A stretch of DNA of 51,618 nt from positions 1 to 51,618 of the forward strand of contig NZ_ANIK01000109.1 in the NCBI RefSeq assembly GCF_000347175.1, in the 5' to 3' direction. Source of the stretch: Leptospira alstonii serovar Sichuan str. 79601. Lineage in GTDB: Bacteria > Spirochaetota > Leptospiria > Leptospirales > Leptospiraceae. The stretch's first letter is position 1. Every line of letters begins with the position of its first letter. This document shows positions 16,052 through 49,222 of this stretch, piece by piece. The translations under genes were made by a program, and so were the position numbers. A model generated the notes under the pieces. It was not told the origin of the DNA. It saw only the letters and a program-made list of their open reading frames with translations, and did not search any database.

Positions 16052-16729
16052 TCAAAATTCTTTTTTAAAAACCTCAAAATAATTTCTAGTCTCGTTCGGA
16101 ATGATGGAAGGATAAGGTCCGAAGCCAGGATTATTTTGATTGGGATTATATTGGCGTTTATCGTCTTTTTTATTTTTGTCGGATTGATAACTTACCAAGG
16201 TGCTGAATAAAAGTTCGAAATTGGCAACGTTTAAAGTAGAATCTTCTAAAGTGATTTCGACTAAAAAATGATTGCCCGAACTAGTATAATCGAACTCGTA
16301 AAAGAAAACCGGATCGGCATACGCCGAAAAAATAGCCGCGATCTTTTTATCTTTTTTATCACTTCTATAAATTTGAACCAGAAAAGAATGAGCGGAGTCG
16401 TCGTGCGCCAAGCCGATTCCCAATTTATATTTTTGAATTCCTTCTTCTTGGATAAATGGAAGATGAATTTTATAAATAACAGAGTTGCCCTTGAAGACCG
16501 CGCCGTTGAATTGATGTTTTTTGTCTATGCTGTATCCGGAATCCCGTAGATTTCTTCTGACTTCTTCCAAATAAAGCCTGAGTTCTCTTTTTCCTTCGAC
16601 GGATTTTCCCGAGACGAAAGTCCCGGCGGGTGTTGTGTCCTGAGGAGTAAGGGAATTCGGAAGGTGGAAAATCGTCAAAAAGAGCATTAGGGGAAAAAAT
16701 CCGATTGATTTGGAAATTGGTTCGTTCAT
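16052..16729 (-). CDS. Exported protein of unknown function
   Basis: Not recognised as a known family. From the ATG at 16729 the product (225 aa) begins with MNEPISKSIGFFPLMLFLTI, a plausible signal segment; a longer frame from 16792 adds 21 basic residues and is less likely. The mature part is beta-rich (FKGNSVIYKIHLPF, KLGIGLAHDDSAHSFLVQIY, HFLVEITLEDSTLNVANFELL), and the tail is rich in Asn/Pro. Probably a periplasmic or surface protein. It lies upstream of the TetR gene on the same strand with a 56-bp gap. Confidence 0.65.
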   Translation of the reverse strand: MNEPISKSIGFFPLMLFLTIFHLPNSLTPQDTTPAGTFVSGKSVEGKRELRLYLEEVRRNLRDSGYSIDKKHQFNGAVFKGNSVIYKIHLPFIQEEGIQKYKLGIGLAHDDSAHSFLVQIYRSDKKDKKIAAIFSAYADPVFFYEFDYTSSGNHFLVEITLEDSTLNVANFELLFSTLVSYQSDKNKKDDKRQYNPNQNNPGFGPYPSIIPNETRNYFEVFKKEF

Positions 16730-16858
16730 TTGAATTCTCTTCTTCTGTAGTGTACTCAAGTGTTTACTTGATGAAAAGATTTTTTTATTCATTCATCTAT
16801 CTTTTGTTTTTTTAGGATTCGCCGACAAATAAAATAGATATCATTTCGGCGGAATTCC

Positions 16859-17533
16859 ATGAAATTTAAGTTTCTTCCTGTTTTTGTTATTTTGACTCTG
16901 GCCCAGTGTGTTTCTAATTCGAAATATGAATCTCTTCTAAAGTCCTATGAAGAGTCGAAATTGGAAAACCAAAGAATTCTCGGAGAAAAAGGGGATCTTT
17001 CCCGTTCTTTGGACGAATTAAAACGAATTCAAGAAGAATCGGAGCAAAGAATTCAGGAATACAGAGGATTAATGTCGGCTTTTCGATCCTTGATCGACGC
17101 GGGTAAACTTAAAATTAAGATTATAGACGGAAGGATGGTCGTAGTTCTTTCCTCGGACATTCTCTTTCCGGTGGGTTCCGCATTCTTATCACCTGCGGGA
17201 ACTGCGGCGATTCGGGAAGTGACCGTCTTACTCGCTTCTTTGGAAGGAAAACGTTTTCAAATAGAAGGGCATACCGATGATACTCCGACGGGTATCAAAG
17301 GTTATACGAATTGGGAATTGGCTTCTTCAAGAGCGCTTAACGTTCTTCACACGATGATTAAGGCCGGGATGCCCGAAGTGAGAATCAGCGCCGCGAGTAT
17401 GGGAGCCTCCAGACCGGCGCTTCCGAATACATCCCCCGAAAATCGTTCCGCAAATCGAAGAATCGAGATCGTAATCGTTCCGGATCTGAGTAATCTTCCC
17501 GGAATGGAAGAGTTGAAAAAATATTCCAATTAA
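16859..17533 (+). CDS. OmpA-family (peptidoglycan-binding) lipoprotein
   Basis: A 224-aa outer-membrane or periplasmic lipoprotein. The signal peptide ends in LAQC with lipidated Cys17, a spirochaete-type lipobox. Residues ~25-75 form a coiled coil (SLLKSYEESKLENQRILGEK). The C-terminal OmpA domain contains FQIEGHTDDTP, NWELASSRALNVL and NTSPENRSANRRIEI, the residues that bind diaminopimelate in peptidoglycan. It should anchor the envelope to the cell wall. Standalone gene, divergent from the exported protein gene. Confidence 0.9.
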   Translation: MKFKFLPVFVILTLAQCVSNSKYESLLKSYEESKLENQRILGEKGDLSRSLDELKRIQEESEQRIQEYRGLMSAFRSLIDAGKLKIKIIDGRMVVVLSSDILFPVGSAFLSPAGTAAIREVTVLLASLEGKRFQIEGHTDDTPTGIKGYTNWELASSRALNVLHTMIKAGMPEVRISAASMGASRPALPNTSPENRSANRRIEIVIVPDLSNLPGMEELKKYSN

Positions 17534-17562
17534 TTTTTCCGGAATATTCTTAAAATTGAATT

Positions 17563-17919
17563 TTAGGTGAAGATATAAGCCCAATAAATCAATAAAAGTT
17601 GAAGGGGGAGCCTTAAAAGTAAGGCCCATTTCGGAGGGTCGGTTTTTCTTCTGGACCGATAATGATATAAGTTTGCCGGAAACACGGCGATCAATAAAAG
17701 GATTATCCCCCAAGCTCCGAGTTGTCTCGTTTCTGAAAACAATAACATCGCTCCGAGCCCTATTTCGATTACACCGCTAAGATAAACTATAAATTCAGGA
17801 TAAGGAATGTAAGGGGGCATAATTCTCAGATAAAATCTTGGTAATACGAAATGGAGTATTCCCGCTACAATATATAAGATCGCCATCGTATAAAGGCTGA
17901 TGATTTTTAAGTCCGGCAT
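17563..17919 (-). CDS. DoxX-like small membrane protein
   Basis: A 118-aa protein with four membrane helices (MAILYIVAGILHFVLPRFY; FIVYLSGVIEIGLGAMLLF; LGAWGIILLLIAVFPANLYHY; LLRLPLQLLLIYWAYIF). The pattern and the AGILHF and GVIEIGLG motifs match the DoxX/MauE-like group, small quinone-associated or redox membrane proteins. No partner gene nearby. Specific role unknown. Confidence 0.75.
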   Translation of the reverse strand: MPDLKIISLYTMAILYIVAGILHFVLPRFYLRIMPPYIPYPEFIVYLSGVIEIGLGAMLLFSETRQLGAWGIILLLIAVFPANLYHYRSRRKTDPPKWALLLRLPLQLLLIYWAYIFT

Positions 17920-18522
17920 AAATTTTCCTTTTTATAATATAAAACTAAGCTTAAGCGGTCGTTCCAATATCTCAAAGCGTTCTCTTTTCACTTCTTCGCA
18001 ATCGATTTTTCTGCTTTCTAATCTTAACCTGAAAGCCGGAGATACGAAGGGAACTCATATGTTTTCTACGTAATTCTTCCTTTCTAAAAACTTCCTTTTT
18101 GTTTAGGAAACGATTTGAAATTGAATTCATAGGCAGACCTCGAATTAACTCGGTCATCATAGGAAAACTTGAAAATGTACAAGAAAAAAATCTTTTGGAA
18201 AAATTTTTTATAACGGTCCTAAAACCCGTCGGGCACTTGAAACGCGGGAACTCCTACGCTTTTCTTTTCGAGTTTTGGGACAAGTTCTTAGGAAATTGAA
18301 ATTCGGAATACGTTTTTGGCGTAGAAAAACAATCTTCTCATGAAGTTTAAGATAATTTAACCCGCATTAAATTAGAAAAATCTAATTTTCTTCGATTTCA
18401 TTCCGTATGTCTTGAGGGAGCCAATTCCAAACGACATCATAATAAAGTTCTTTTACCGCGGTATAATTCTCTCTTACAAACTTTTCAACGATTCAATTTT
18501 ATATATTTTGAAAATCAAAAAT
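17920..18522. other. Intergenic region, no confident gene
   Basis: Two overlapping short ORFs on opposite strands (17972-18160 minus, 18099-18299 plus) look like chance reading frames. The stretch holds a 15-base exact repeat, AACGGTCCTAAAACC, at 18212-18226 that also occurs (first 14-15 bases) next to the TetR start at 16002, and a GGGAACTC variant at ~18248. Confidence 0.45.
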
Positions 18523-18912
<390 letters not shown>

Positions 18913-19169
18913 TCAAATCCTCGAGTAGATATCCGAGATTGTAAGAGTTCCCACGTTCCAGGAGTCGGTGGATAGGTATTAGATGTCAGGTTGACCTTGC
19001 ATTACAATTGTAAATGATTCACCCTGACATCTAAAACGCGGGAACTCTTCAATCTAGTTTGTGGAAATCAAATTCCATTCTTTCGGGAATTCTGTCAATC
19101 TTTGAAGAATTGAAAGTTCCGGCTCGGATCAAAACGAAATTTTAAATGACGTGAGTTCGTTGCGGAAGT

Positions 19170-19321
19170 TTGGGCGAATCCGGCCCAGTTTTTTCTTACG
19201 GCAAAACTGGACCGGACCGCGCTTTCTGCTCCAATCAACAAATTGATAGACCACTAAAAGAGAAATTTTTTCGTTATTCCAATTTGTTGATTCCGCTTCA
19301 ATCGCTTTCGCATCGGTTTTA
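19170..19321 (-). repeat. Structured dispersed repeat, copy B
   Basis: Inverted copy of 5720-5878. It has the 13-bp stem AATCAACAAATTG/CAATTTGTTGATT (19233-19245, 19280-19292), and the second hairpin CCGGCCCAGTTTT...AAAACTGGACCGG (19180-19215). The second stem differs in sequence from copy A but still pairs. The hairpin core reads CTTACGG on the plus strand as in copy A, although the flanks are reversed. Confidence 0.85.
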
Positions 19322-19473
19322 CAGAACTTACTTTAAGTAACTGTTTGTTTTAAAGTTGTATAACGGCTCTACGAAGATCTTATCTTTGATAAGAACCAAC
19401 ATTGAGTTTCTCCCGCTTCGCGGCTTTTGGCCACAACGCTTCCTGAATTCGAGTGAAACGCTCTCTACCATAA

Positions 19474-19732
<259 letters not shown>

Positions 19733-19753
19733 TAAGAGGCGCGTTGAAGAAAC

Positions 19754-22351
<2,598 letters not shown>

Positions 22352-22352
22352 C

Positions 22353-22521
<169 letters not shown>

Positions 22522-22814
22522 TTTGCTCCCAGATATATCCATATTGATTTGTTTTATTTACAGACTGTCAATAAATCCGGAAAGAAACTGGACCCAACAA
22601 CATCCCTTCCCGGCGAATCGGAGATTACGTTATAAAAACCAGGTTGTTTAGAGTCAAAAAAAATTAACGGACCTTGATCGGAAATAAGTGGAATTTTTTT
22701 TAAAAAAAATCCGATCTTTTGTTTTATGTGGAATGCTTTTTTAAAAGCGGGTTTCCAATCTATGATAGTCGATCGATTGGAAATTTATTTCTTTTTTCAA
22801 TCCGATAAGGAAAG

Positions 22815-26140
<3,326 letters not shown>

Positions 26141-26243
26141 AGTTTTGCGGTCGTTTTACGATTTCGGAAAGCGGCCAAAGGAATATGTGCGTCCTTTACT
26201 CTATAAGATTATTAAGAGTTCGTCCCAAAACGTAAGCGGATTT

Positions 26244-26531
26244 TTATCGGTTCGAAGCGAAAAGTTCCGGAGTGGAAACGTTCAGTTTAGCGGAGCAAAC
26301 CTTGTAGTTGGAGGCGGTCGGACAAGAAGCGGTTCCGCCTACCTTACAACCTTTGTCCTGACATTTTTTTCTGTTATCAAAAGTATCGGAGCCGATATAT
26401 CTGCAATAGTCTCTGCAAAGGTCCGTGGATCCGGAAGTACAAATATAACAACCGTCTGCGGAAAGGTCTTCAATCAGGAATAAAGAAATTAGAATCGTAA
26501 AAATAAAAAACAGACCTTGAAACTTTTTCAT
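26244..26531 (-). CDS. Small exported cysteine-rich protein
   Basis: Unrecognised 95-aa product. The signal peptide MKKFQGLFFIFTILISLFLI is followed by a mature part with eight cysteines (C28, C31, C39, C43, C57, C62, C70, C79), enough for four disulfides. A secreted disulfide-rich mini-protein is plausible. C28 follows ADG and could conceivably be lipidated, but the lipobox is poor. It precedes yqgE on the opposite side of a 60-base gap on the same strand. Confidence 0.7.
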   Translation of the reverse strand: MKKFQGLFFIFTILISLFLIEDLSADGCYICTSGSTDLCRDYCRYIGSDTFDNRKKCQDKGCKVGGTASCPTASNYKVCSAKLNVSTPELFASNR

Positions 26532-26594
26532 ACTTTAACCTCTCGTTTTCTAATCCTAAAAGTTCGGACCTTGTTGTAAAGGTTAAAAACGGTC

Positions 26595-27143
<549 letters not shown>

Positions 27144-27166
27144 GTTTTAACCAATTTTAGACCGGA

Positions 27167-28135
<969 letters not shown>

Positions 28136-28318
28136 TGCATTTCCTTTTCATTACGCATCTTGAATGCGTTATTCGGGTTCCTGTCCCGGTTCTTTATAAA
28201 AGAGGATCCTAAACTTTTGCGGTCCTACAATTTTTCGGTCAATAGAAGTAAACGAATGGATTTTAGAATTCGCTTCCACCGATCCTTTTTAATTTTTAAA
28301 GCAAAGAATGAAGTCTTT

Positions 28319-29434
<1,116 letters not shown>

Positions 29435-29665
29435 TATTTTATTCCAAAGTTGTGTTGAACGTTCCGCTCTTTTTTTTCGACTTTGTTTTCAACACTTTAG
29501 ATGATGCCGCGTAGAAAAGTTTTTTAAACTTTCGCACGCGGCTAATCTTCAAAGTTTTATCGATTTTTCAAAACTTAAATTTCTTATATTCAAAAAACCT
29601 AAATATAGAAACATCGAATATGCTTTCGGGTTTTATGGACTCGACTTGGATCGCTCCATAAACTC

Positions 29666-31600
<1,935 letters not shown>

Positions 31601-31623
31601 TGTTTTTCTCCTTTATACTTCCT

Positions 31624-32282
<659 letters not shown>

Positions 32283-32295
32283 ACATTTCTCTCCC

Positions 32296-33324
<1,029 letters not shown>

Positions 33325-33331
33325 TTGATTT

Positions 33332-33358
33332 CTGGCACTCTGAATGTTAGAGTGCTAA
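33332..33358 (-). promoter_or_regulatory. CIRCE operator
   Basis: Read on the minus strand: TTAGCACTC, nine bases, GAGTGCCAG, against the consensus TTAGCACTC-N9-GAGTGCTAA. One arm is exact and the other differs at two positions at its outer end. It lies 7 bases upstream of the hrcA start, so HrcA should repress hrcA-grpE-dnaK(-dnaJ). A TTGACA sequence (minus strand) sits at 33393-33398 and may be the -35 box; no -10 box was certain. Confidence 0.93.
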
Positions 33359-33641
33359 TTGATACAATTAGTTTCTGAATTCCCTTGAAAAATGTCAAGG
33401 AAGAAAGCAATTCAGGTTCATTTAAGAGGTAAAAATCGGATTTTTTTGGCATCGAAGAGGGGAGAGTGCCGGAAAAAGGTGTAAAAGGCGACATAATGTA
33501 TGTGAAGACGGACTCGATCGTAGAACAACGGGTTTTTTGTAGGAACTACTACAAACCAAACTCAATAACCTCCATATCCAAAAGATAAGAGGTCATATGT
33601 TATCTCAGCAACATTCAAAAAATACAATTTTAAACAAGGTA

Positions 33642-33678
33642 GTTTCTTCATTCAAAAATAATTTGAATGAAGAAACTG
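33642..33678. terminator. Perfect 16-bp hairpin after the collagenase gene
   Basis: AGTTTCTTCATTCAAA pairs with TTTGAATGAAGAAACT around loop AATAA, seven bases downstream of the collagenase stop codon. It lacks a clear U-run on the minus strand, so it may end transcription imperfectly or protect the mRNA 3' end. Confidence 0.6.
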
Positions 33679-33685
33679 AAGTTAT

Positions 33686-36358
33686 TTAGAGACTACAAGT
33701 CGAAGTTGCAGATAGGTACTTATCACCGGTCGTCTGATTAACGACGACTGTCGTAATAGAACTTAAACCACAGTTAATTCGTTTATAAAGGGAAGGCCTC
33801 ATGAGAAAGACTTCCGATTTCAAATCGTTGAATTGCCAGTTTAAAAACTGATACATTTCGTCATACGTCGCAGTTTTTGGAAACGAAATTGTGGCAATCG
33901 AAGAGTTACAAATCGTTCCCAATGTCGGAATTGGATTCGTGAAACAAGTGGAATTTATACCGAATGTTGTATCTCGAAAATCCAATTGATCTTGCACTGG
34001 ATGCGAATAAAAGATCGGCGTTTGGAATGCTAACGGCCCTTCACAAGAATAAAGCGCCGAAGGATAAAATTGATTCGAATATTTATTAAAATAAATCTCT
34101 CCCATTTTACAATTCATACTTCCAAAATTGTTCACTGCATTGGTTTCCAGAGTTGAAATCAAACTGTTAATTCCTGAATTGAATTCAGACCAAGCGACAA
34201 TCCAATCCGGACTCGAACGAAGACTTCCACTCATCATACCTCGGCAAGAAAAACGACCGTTCATCCGAAATGACGCAGTCGTACACTTTGCCATGTATCC
34301 GGTGGAAGTCGTTCTAAAAATCGATTGAATGACAGCTGGATCATTGGTAGACAAATTTTCTAAATTTGGCGCTACGGTCACTGGGTTAGTGAGCGTACTT
34401 ACATTCGAAACTAAAGAGTCCAAATAAGACTGATACGAAGTATTGAGAGACGTATCCTGAGACATTTGAGCAACCAAAGAATCAAATGCTTGAATATTAG
34501 AATCACGTAATGCCCGTATCAGATCTCTCAAAGTATCTTTTTTATAGGTATACAGATAATGAAAAAAATTACCCGCATATCGATAGAATTTAAAATCCCC
34601 ATAATGAGCAGTTACAATCTGCGAAACGTTCATCCTAGAAGGACCGTCATATTGGATTTGAGAGACCAAGGTTTTACGCGGTCTAATTTCTTTTTGAGTG
34701 CCACCGGCTAAAAATTCAGCGATTCCTTCGTCGAACCAAGTCAATCTTTCATTTGCATAGGATGGAGTCTGGCCCCACATGCCGGGAATTATAAATCTCC
34801 CTACAAGATAATGAACGTATTCATGACGTAACAATTCTTCAAGGGTGTAAATGCTTTCCGAAGCAGTACGCTGATAGGTATAAAACGATTTATCTTTTTC
34901 TATATAAATTCCGCCGTTGTTTGTATCAAGATCGAATAGAAAAGGATGATAAACTCGATAATCTCGTAAAGATCCATATACGTACATTGAAATAGTATCC
35001 GTTGGATCTCCGGACACAGGGGCGAGAATTTCTACCAAGCGAAAAAATTGGGATTCAACTTGTTTGAGAGCGTGATAGAGAAGTTGAATCGATCCGAGCG
35101 ATAGAGGTGTGTAGACAACTTGAATACCGTCATCAAAAGGATAAGCATTCGGAAAAGCCACAGCCCTGACGGAATTTTTGGTTGTACTCAAACAAATCTG
35201 TCCAATGCTTAAATTCACACAATCTGAATTTTGAGTCACTCCTTTGACCGCCCAAAGATATGGTTCCGAAAGATATGGATATATGTTTAGAACATCAGTC
35301 AAAGCCAATGTAATCTTCGGTCGCCAAACAGGAAGATAAAGATAGATATTATTTAAACTGTAGATCGCGGTACTGATGATCCAAATTTGGGAATCCGTGT
35401 TGAAACTCGTATTCAGAGCAAGCCCTGATAGTCTCTCAATTAATAAAGCGTCAATACTCGCTAGAAATTGAGGGGAATTAGGGTGAGTCTCACGAGTTAT
35501 TAAACTGAAAACAGCAAACAAAGCATTGTTCTGCCAAAAACTATTAGTCAATCTCTGCTGATCGCTTAAAGCGATTTCAAGAAACGCGACAATACTAGAA
35601 TAAACCGCATCTCCAATTTCCGCGTTATTCGCCGTTACAAAAAAGGAATATAAAATTTCTCCGGCTTCCTCGGTTCCATCTAAGAAATTGCCGCTATTTC
35701 CAAAAGTCTGCAACGGATTGATCAAAGCTTGTGAGATTTGATTTCGATCAAATGGAAGGGACGGATAGTAGAATTTTAAATAGAATCCGGCCCAAAATAT
35801 TCTGTACAATTGCAAAAACTTTAAATCATTCGTACCATCGTAAGAAGGAACAAGATCGCTAAATTGTTTCACTACCTCAAGCATATTCGCTTGAGAATAA
35901 ATCGAATTTGAATACTGATCATAGGTCCAGACAAAATTATCTATACAATCGAGATCGTGTGTCCTCAAGAATGTAGCAAACTGATCCGGTTGTAAATTAG
36001 CAACGAAACTTCCGGTACATTCTGAAAGGATTATGCTTTGTACGGCTTTTTTTGAAAAATCATCGGGTTTGGAAAATTCAACCGCCGGAATGAGAATTCT
36101 TTTTTTTGAATCCATTCTTGTGTCAAAGTCTTGCTTATTTTCACTTTCTACTTCAGCAGATCTAAGGCCGATCGGTTCGTTTAACGAAGCAACGCTTCTC
36201 GTCACCGATTTCATTGTAGGTTGTGTAGTTGTTCCCAACAAAGTAGCCCAAAAACTACGATCATTCTTTGAACCGCCATTTTGTTTACCACATCCTAATA
36301 ACGAAATGAGAATCATGCTAAAGGTCAGCAACATCTTACATCTTATACTTTTTATCAC
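33686..36358 (-). CDS. colA: M9-type (collagenase-like) zinc metalloprotease lipoprotein
   Basis: An 890-aa secreted lipoprotein. The signal peptide ends LISLLGC with lipidated Cys23. The zinc motif HEYVH is at 512-516 and the third ligand Glu544 (WFDEGIAEF) lies 28 residues after the second His, exactly the spacing of M9 collagenases such as clostridial ColG (His527/Glu555). The long N-terminal region is helical, as in the activator domain of M9 enzymes. It should cleave collagen or related matrix at the cell surface, fitting the leptospiral ColA described in pathogenic strains. No collagen-binding PKD domain was recognised. The GTG start at 36358 has AGGGGA upstream. Base composition is more AT-rich than its neighbours by eye. 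Confidence 0.8.
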   Translation of the reverse strand: MIKSIRCKMLLTFSMILISLLGCGKQNGGSKNDRSFWATLLGTTTQPTMKSVTRSVASLNEPIGLRSAEVESENKQDFDTRMDSKKRILIPAVEFSKPDDFSKKAVQSIILSECTGSFVANLQPDQFATFLRTHDLDCIDNFVWTYDQYSNSIYSQANMLEVVKQFSDLVPSYDGTNDLKFLQLYRIFWAGFYLKFYYPSLPFDRNQISQALINPLQTFGNSGNFLDGTEEAGEILYSFFVTANNAEIGDAVYSSIVAFLEIALSDQQRLTNSFWQNNALFAVFSLITRETHPNSPQFLASIDALLIERLSGLALNTSFNTDSQIWIISTAIYSLNNIYLYLPVWRPKITLALTDVLNIYPYLSEPYLWAVKGVTQNSDCVNLSIGQICLSTTKNSVRAVAFPNAYPFDDGIQVVYTPLSLGSIQLLYHALKQVESQFFRLVEILAPVSGDPTDTISMYVYGSLRDYRVYHPFLFDLDTNNGGIYIEKDKSFYTYQRTASESIYTLEELLRHEYVHYLVGRFIIPGMWGQTPSYANERLTWFDEGIAEFLAGGTQKEIRPRKTLVSQIQYDGPSRMNVSQIVTAHYGDFKFYRYAGNFFHYLYTYKKDTLRDLIRALRDSNIQAFDSLVAQMSQDTSLNTSYQSYLDSLVSNVSTLTNPVTVAPNLENLSTNDPAVIQSIFRTTSTGYMAKCTTASFRMNGRFSCRGMMSGSLRSSPDWIVAWSEFNSGINSLISTLETNAVNNFGSMNCKMGEIYFNKYSNQFYPSALYSCEGPLAFQTPIFYSHPVQDQLDFRDTTFGINSTCFTNPIPTLGTICNSSIATISFPKTATYDEMYQFLNWQFNDLKSEVFLMRPSLYKRINCGLSSITTVVVNQTTGDKYLSATSTCSL

Positions 36359-37159
36359 TTTTATATTTTCCCCTAATTTCCTTTAAAACATTCGTGATTA
36401 AAATATTTTCAAAATTTTTAGAAAAAAATTATTTCATAGTTTTCGTAAAAGAAAGATGATTAGGTATATGATAAAACGGTAAGGTCCGTATTCTATTTAA
36501 GATAGAGTAGTATACTTTATGAATGTAATGGTGGAGATTTGAAAAAGAAAATTTAGAATAATCTTTTTGATTTGCTGAAAAGACATACTTCCTTTTCGGG
36601 TAAAACGAAGTAGCCATATTTCGTGAAATCATTATTTGGGCTGTTGAAAAATTAATTCTCCATCCGTTTCATTGAAATGGACGATTGAAGCGGTTTTGTT
36701 AAACTCCACTATGGAATTTTTCAAAAACTCTATTATTTTTCTAAAGCGAAGTCTTAGTAAGTACCACTTTACTTATAATAACGCCTTCATAAGTAAATAC
36801 TCCCATTTCGCTTAACGTTGTAATCTGAGAAAGATAAACGATATTCAAACGATTCATTAAAAAAGTTGAAGACACTTTAAAAAACGTCTTTCTCATCGTG
36901 AAATCCTTGGAAAAGTTCAATATTGAGTTCTAAAGAGTGTGAGTTCCCACTTTTTCTGATTTAGAAAAATTATTTCCGAAAAGGGAGATCTTCCATTTCA
37001 GAAGGTTTCGCGAGGGACCAATAGAACGTTTTTCGGCCTAGATATAGATCCAAAGATCGGTTTTTAGCGGTTCCTTTAGAAAAATAAGGGAACAGAATTT
37101 GGAATCATCGAAAACAAGACTTTCCGAAATCCGCACATCGGACGATCTATAAGTATAGG
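36359..37159. other. Long intergenic region, no confident gene
   Basis: An ORF at 36429-36632 (minus, 67 codons) has an odd composition and no ribosome site; not called. TTGAAAAATT near 36654 and AATTTTTCAA near 36716 form a 10-bp inverted pair that could be an old IS end. An exact GAGTTCCCAC is at 36941-36950. The promoter of the PBP gene must be in the right part but was not identified. Confidence 0.4.
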
Positions 37160-38968
<1,809 letters not shown>

Positions 38969-38986
38969 ATAGTATATTCTAAAATT

Positions 38987-40903
<1,917 letters not shown>

Positions 40904-40925
40904 CGTATTTTTGAGACGGCATTTG

Positions 40926-41006
<81 letters not shown>

Positions 41007-41087
41007 CTTTGATAACAGTAAGAATTTCCGAAAAGGCTCTTCTGTAAACTTAAAAAATAAGAAGGTTTTTAAAGAGAGAAAAAGGTC

Positions 41088-41570
<483 letters not shown>

Positions 41571-41580
41571 GTTTTCTAGA

Positions 41581-41614
<34 letters not shown>

Positions 41615-41779
41615 CCTTCTCTAGTTGGAACTTTCGTTTATCGGAAAGGTCCAATAAATTTATGTTTTTCAAGTTTGTCACAAAATCGAATTCTTTCATA
41701 AAAGTTTCGCGTCACGTATCCCTTATAAAGAACGTGGATTCTACTTCGGGGAAAAGGCTCTGATTCCAAGGAAAAGTGT

Positions 41780-43511
<1,732 letters not shown>

Positions 43512-43601
43512 ACGTAAAGTGCCGTTGACAAATCTTTAAAGAGTCATAATTCTATCTCGTATCGTCGATAAACGGTCGGAACGGAATTTGGAAGTCTACA
43601 C

Positions 43602-47988
<4,387 letters not shown>

Positions 47989-48196
47989 ACCCTTTGCGGT
48001 TCCGGATCGGTTTAGCACAGAGTAGGGTAAACTGAATTTTTTTTATAATTTCGGAAAAAAATTCATTTCTTTCCGGTGTACCGTCCGATATCTAGTATAG
48101 ATTGTCCCCAGAAATAAGATCTTTGATGCGACATAGGGTATTTCCGGAAAGAAGTCCCTCCTAAAGTTTATACCAAGTCGGTATTCTTTCCGGATC

Positions 48197-48746
<550 letters not shown>

Positions 48747-48750
48747 TAAG

Positions 48751-48783
48751 AAAACGGGAAAACTCGGCCCCTTCCCGTTTTTA
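48751..48783 (+). terminator. Intrinsic terminator after the 174-aa gene
   Basis: AAAACGGGAA and TTCCCGTTTT form a 10-bp stem around an 11-base loop, followed by T residues, five bases after the stop codon of the preceding gene. Confidence 0.8.
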
Positions 48784-48964
48784 CTCCGCCCGGCCCCCTT
48801 CATCCTAACCTACCAAAGACGCATAACGTATATTTTCGCCGGTTTTTTACCATAACCCAACCCCCCAATTACCCGGATCTGAAGATAAGAAACCTGTCCC
48901 CTTTCTTTGCTTCGCAAAGAAGCCGCCGCTTCCCGGCGGTTATCTCGCTTTTAAGGTCGCTCGA

Positions 48965-49106
48965 TTTGCAAGTAAAAAGCCTCATTCTTGTCGGAACACT
49001 TGCGTTTTATTGTATGTAAAGTCCTAATCCCTAAAATCTAATCACTCGACATTTGAAACGTGTGCGTTTTTGATCCTTCTTCCAAAATCCTTCTCAACTT
49101 GTGGGA
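48965..49106 (+). repeat. MITE-like family, degenerate copy 2
   Basis: Shares TTGCAAGTAAAAA, GTCGGAACACTTGCGTTTTA and TTGAAACGTGTGCGTTTTTG with the copies at 19585-19732 and 50819-51004. The right terminal repeat is changed to ACTTGTGGGAC and no left end is seen. Confidence 0.7.
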
Positions 49107-49131
49107 CTGATTATGGCTGCTTCCGGATTCC

Positions 49132-49184
49132 AATAGGGTGAAATACCCTATTCTCTTATAAATTTCTTTCCAAAAGAATAGGGT
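49132..49184. promoter_or_regulatory. AATAGGGT palindrome cluster, possible operator
   Basis: AATAGGGT (49132-49139) and its complement ACCCTATT (49145-49152) form a palindrome with a 5-base gap; a third direct AATAGGGT lies at 49177-49184. It is 39-91 bases upstream of the lipoprotein ATG, so it could be a repressor site or an mRNA leader hairpin. No regulator is known for it. Confidence 0.45.
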
Positions 49185-49222
49185 CACCTTAGTCGAAGAC
49201 AGACGTAAGGGGAAAAAAGATT

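Larger units (their letters stand above)
48784..49222. other. Intergenic region with repeat copy and operator-like palindrome
   Basis: No gene seen. It contains repeat copy 2 of the MITE-like family (48965-49106) and the AATAGGGT palindrome set (49132-49184) directly before the beta-propeller lipoprotein gene. Confidence 0.6.

Noticed and set aside
17972..18299. Two short opposite-strand ORFs
   Set aside because: They overlap each other, have skewed composition and no start signals; chance frames.
36429..36632. 67-codon minus-strand ORF
   Set aside because: AT-rich chance frame without ribosome site.
36654..36725. Possible IS end from TTGAAAAATT/AATTTTTCAA
   Set aside because: Only a 10-bp AT-rich inverted pair without transposase or target duplication.
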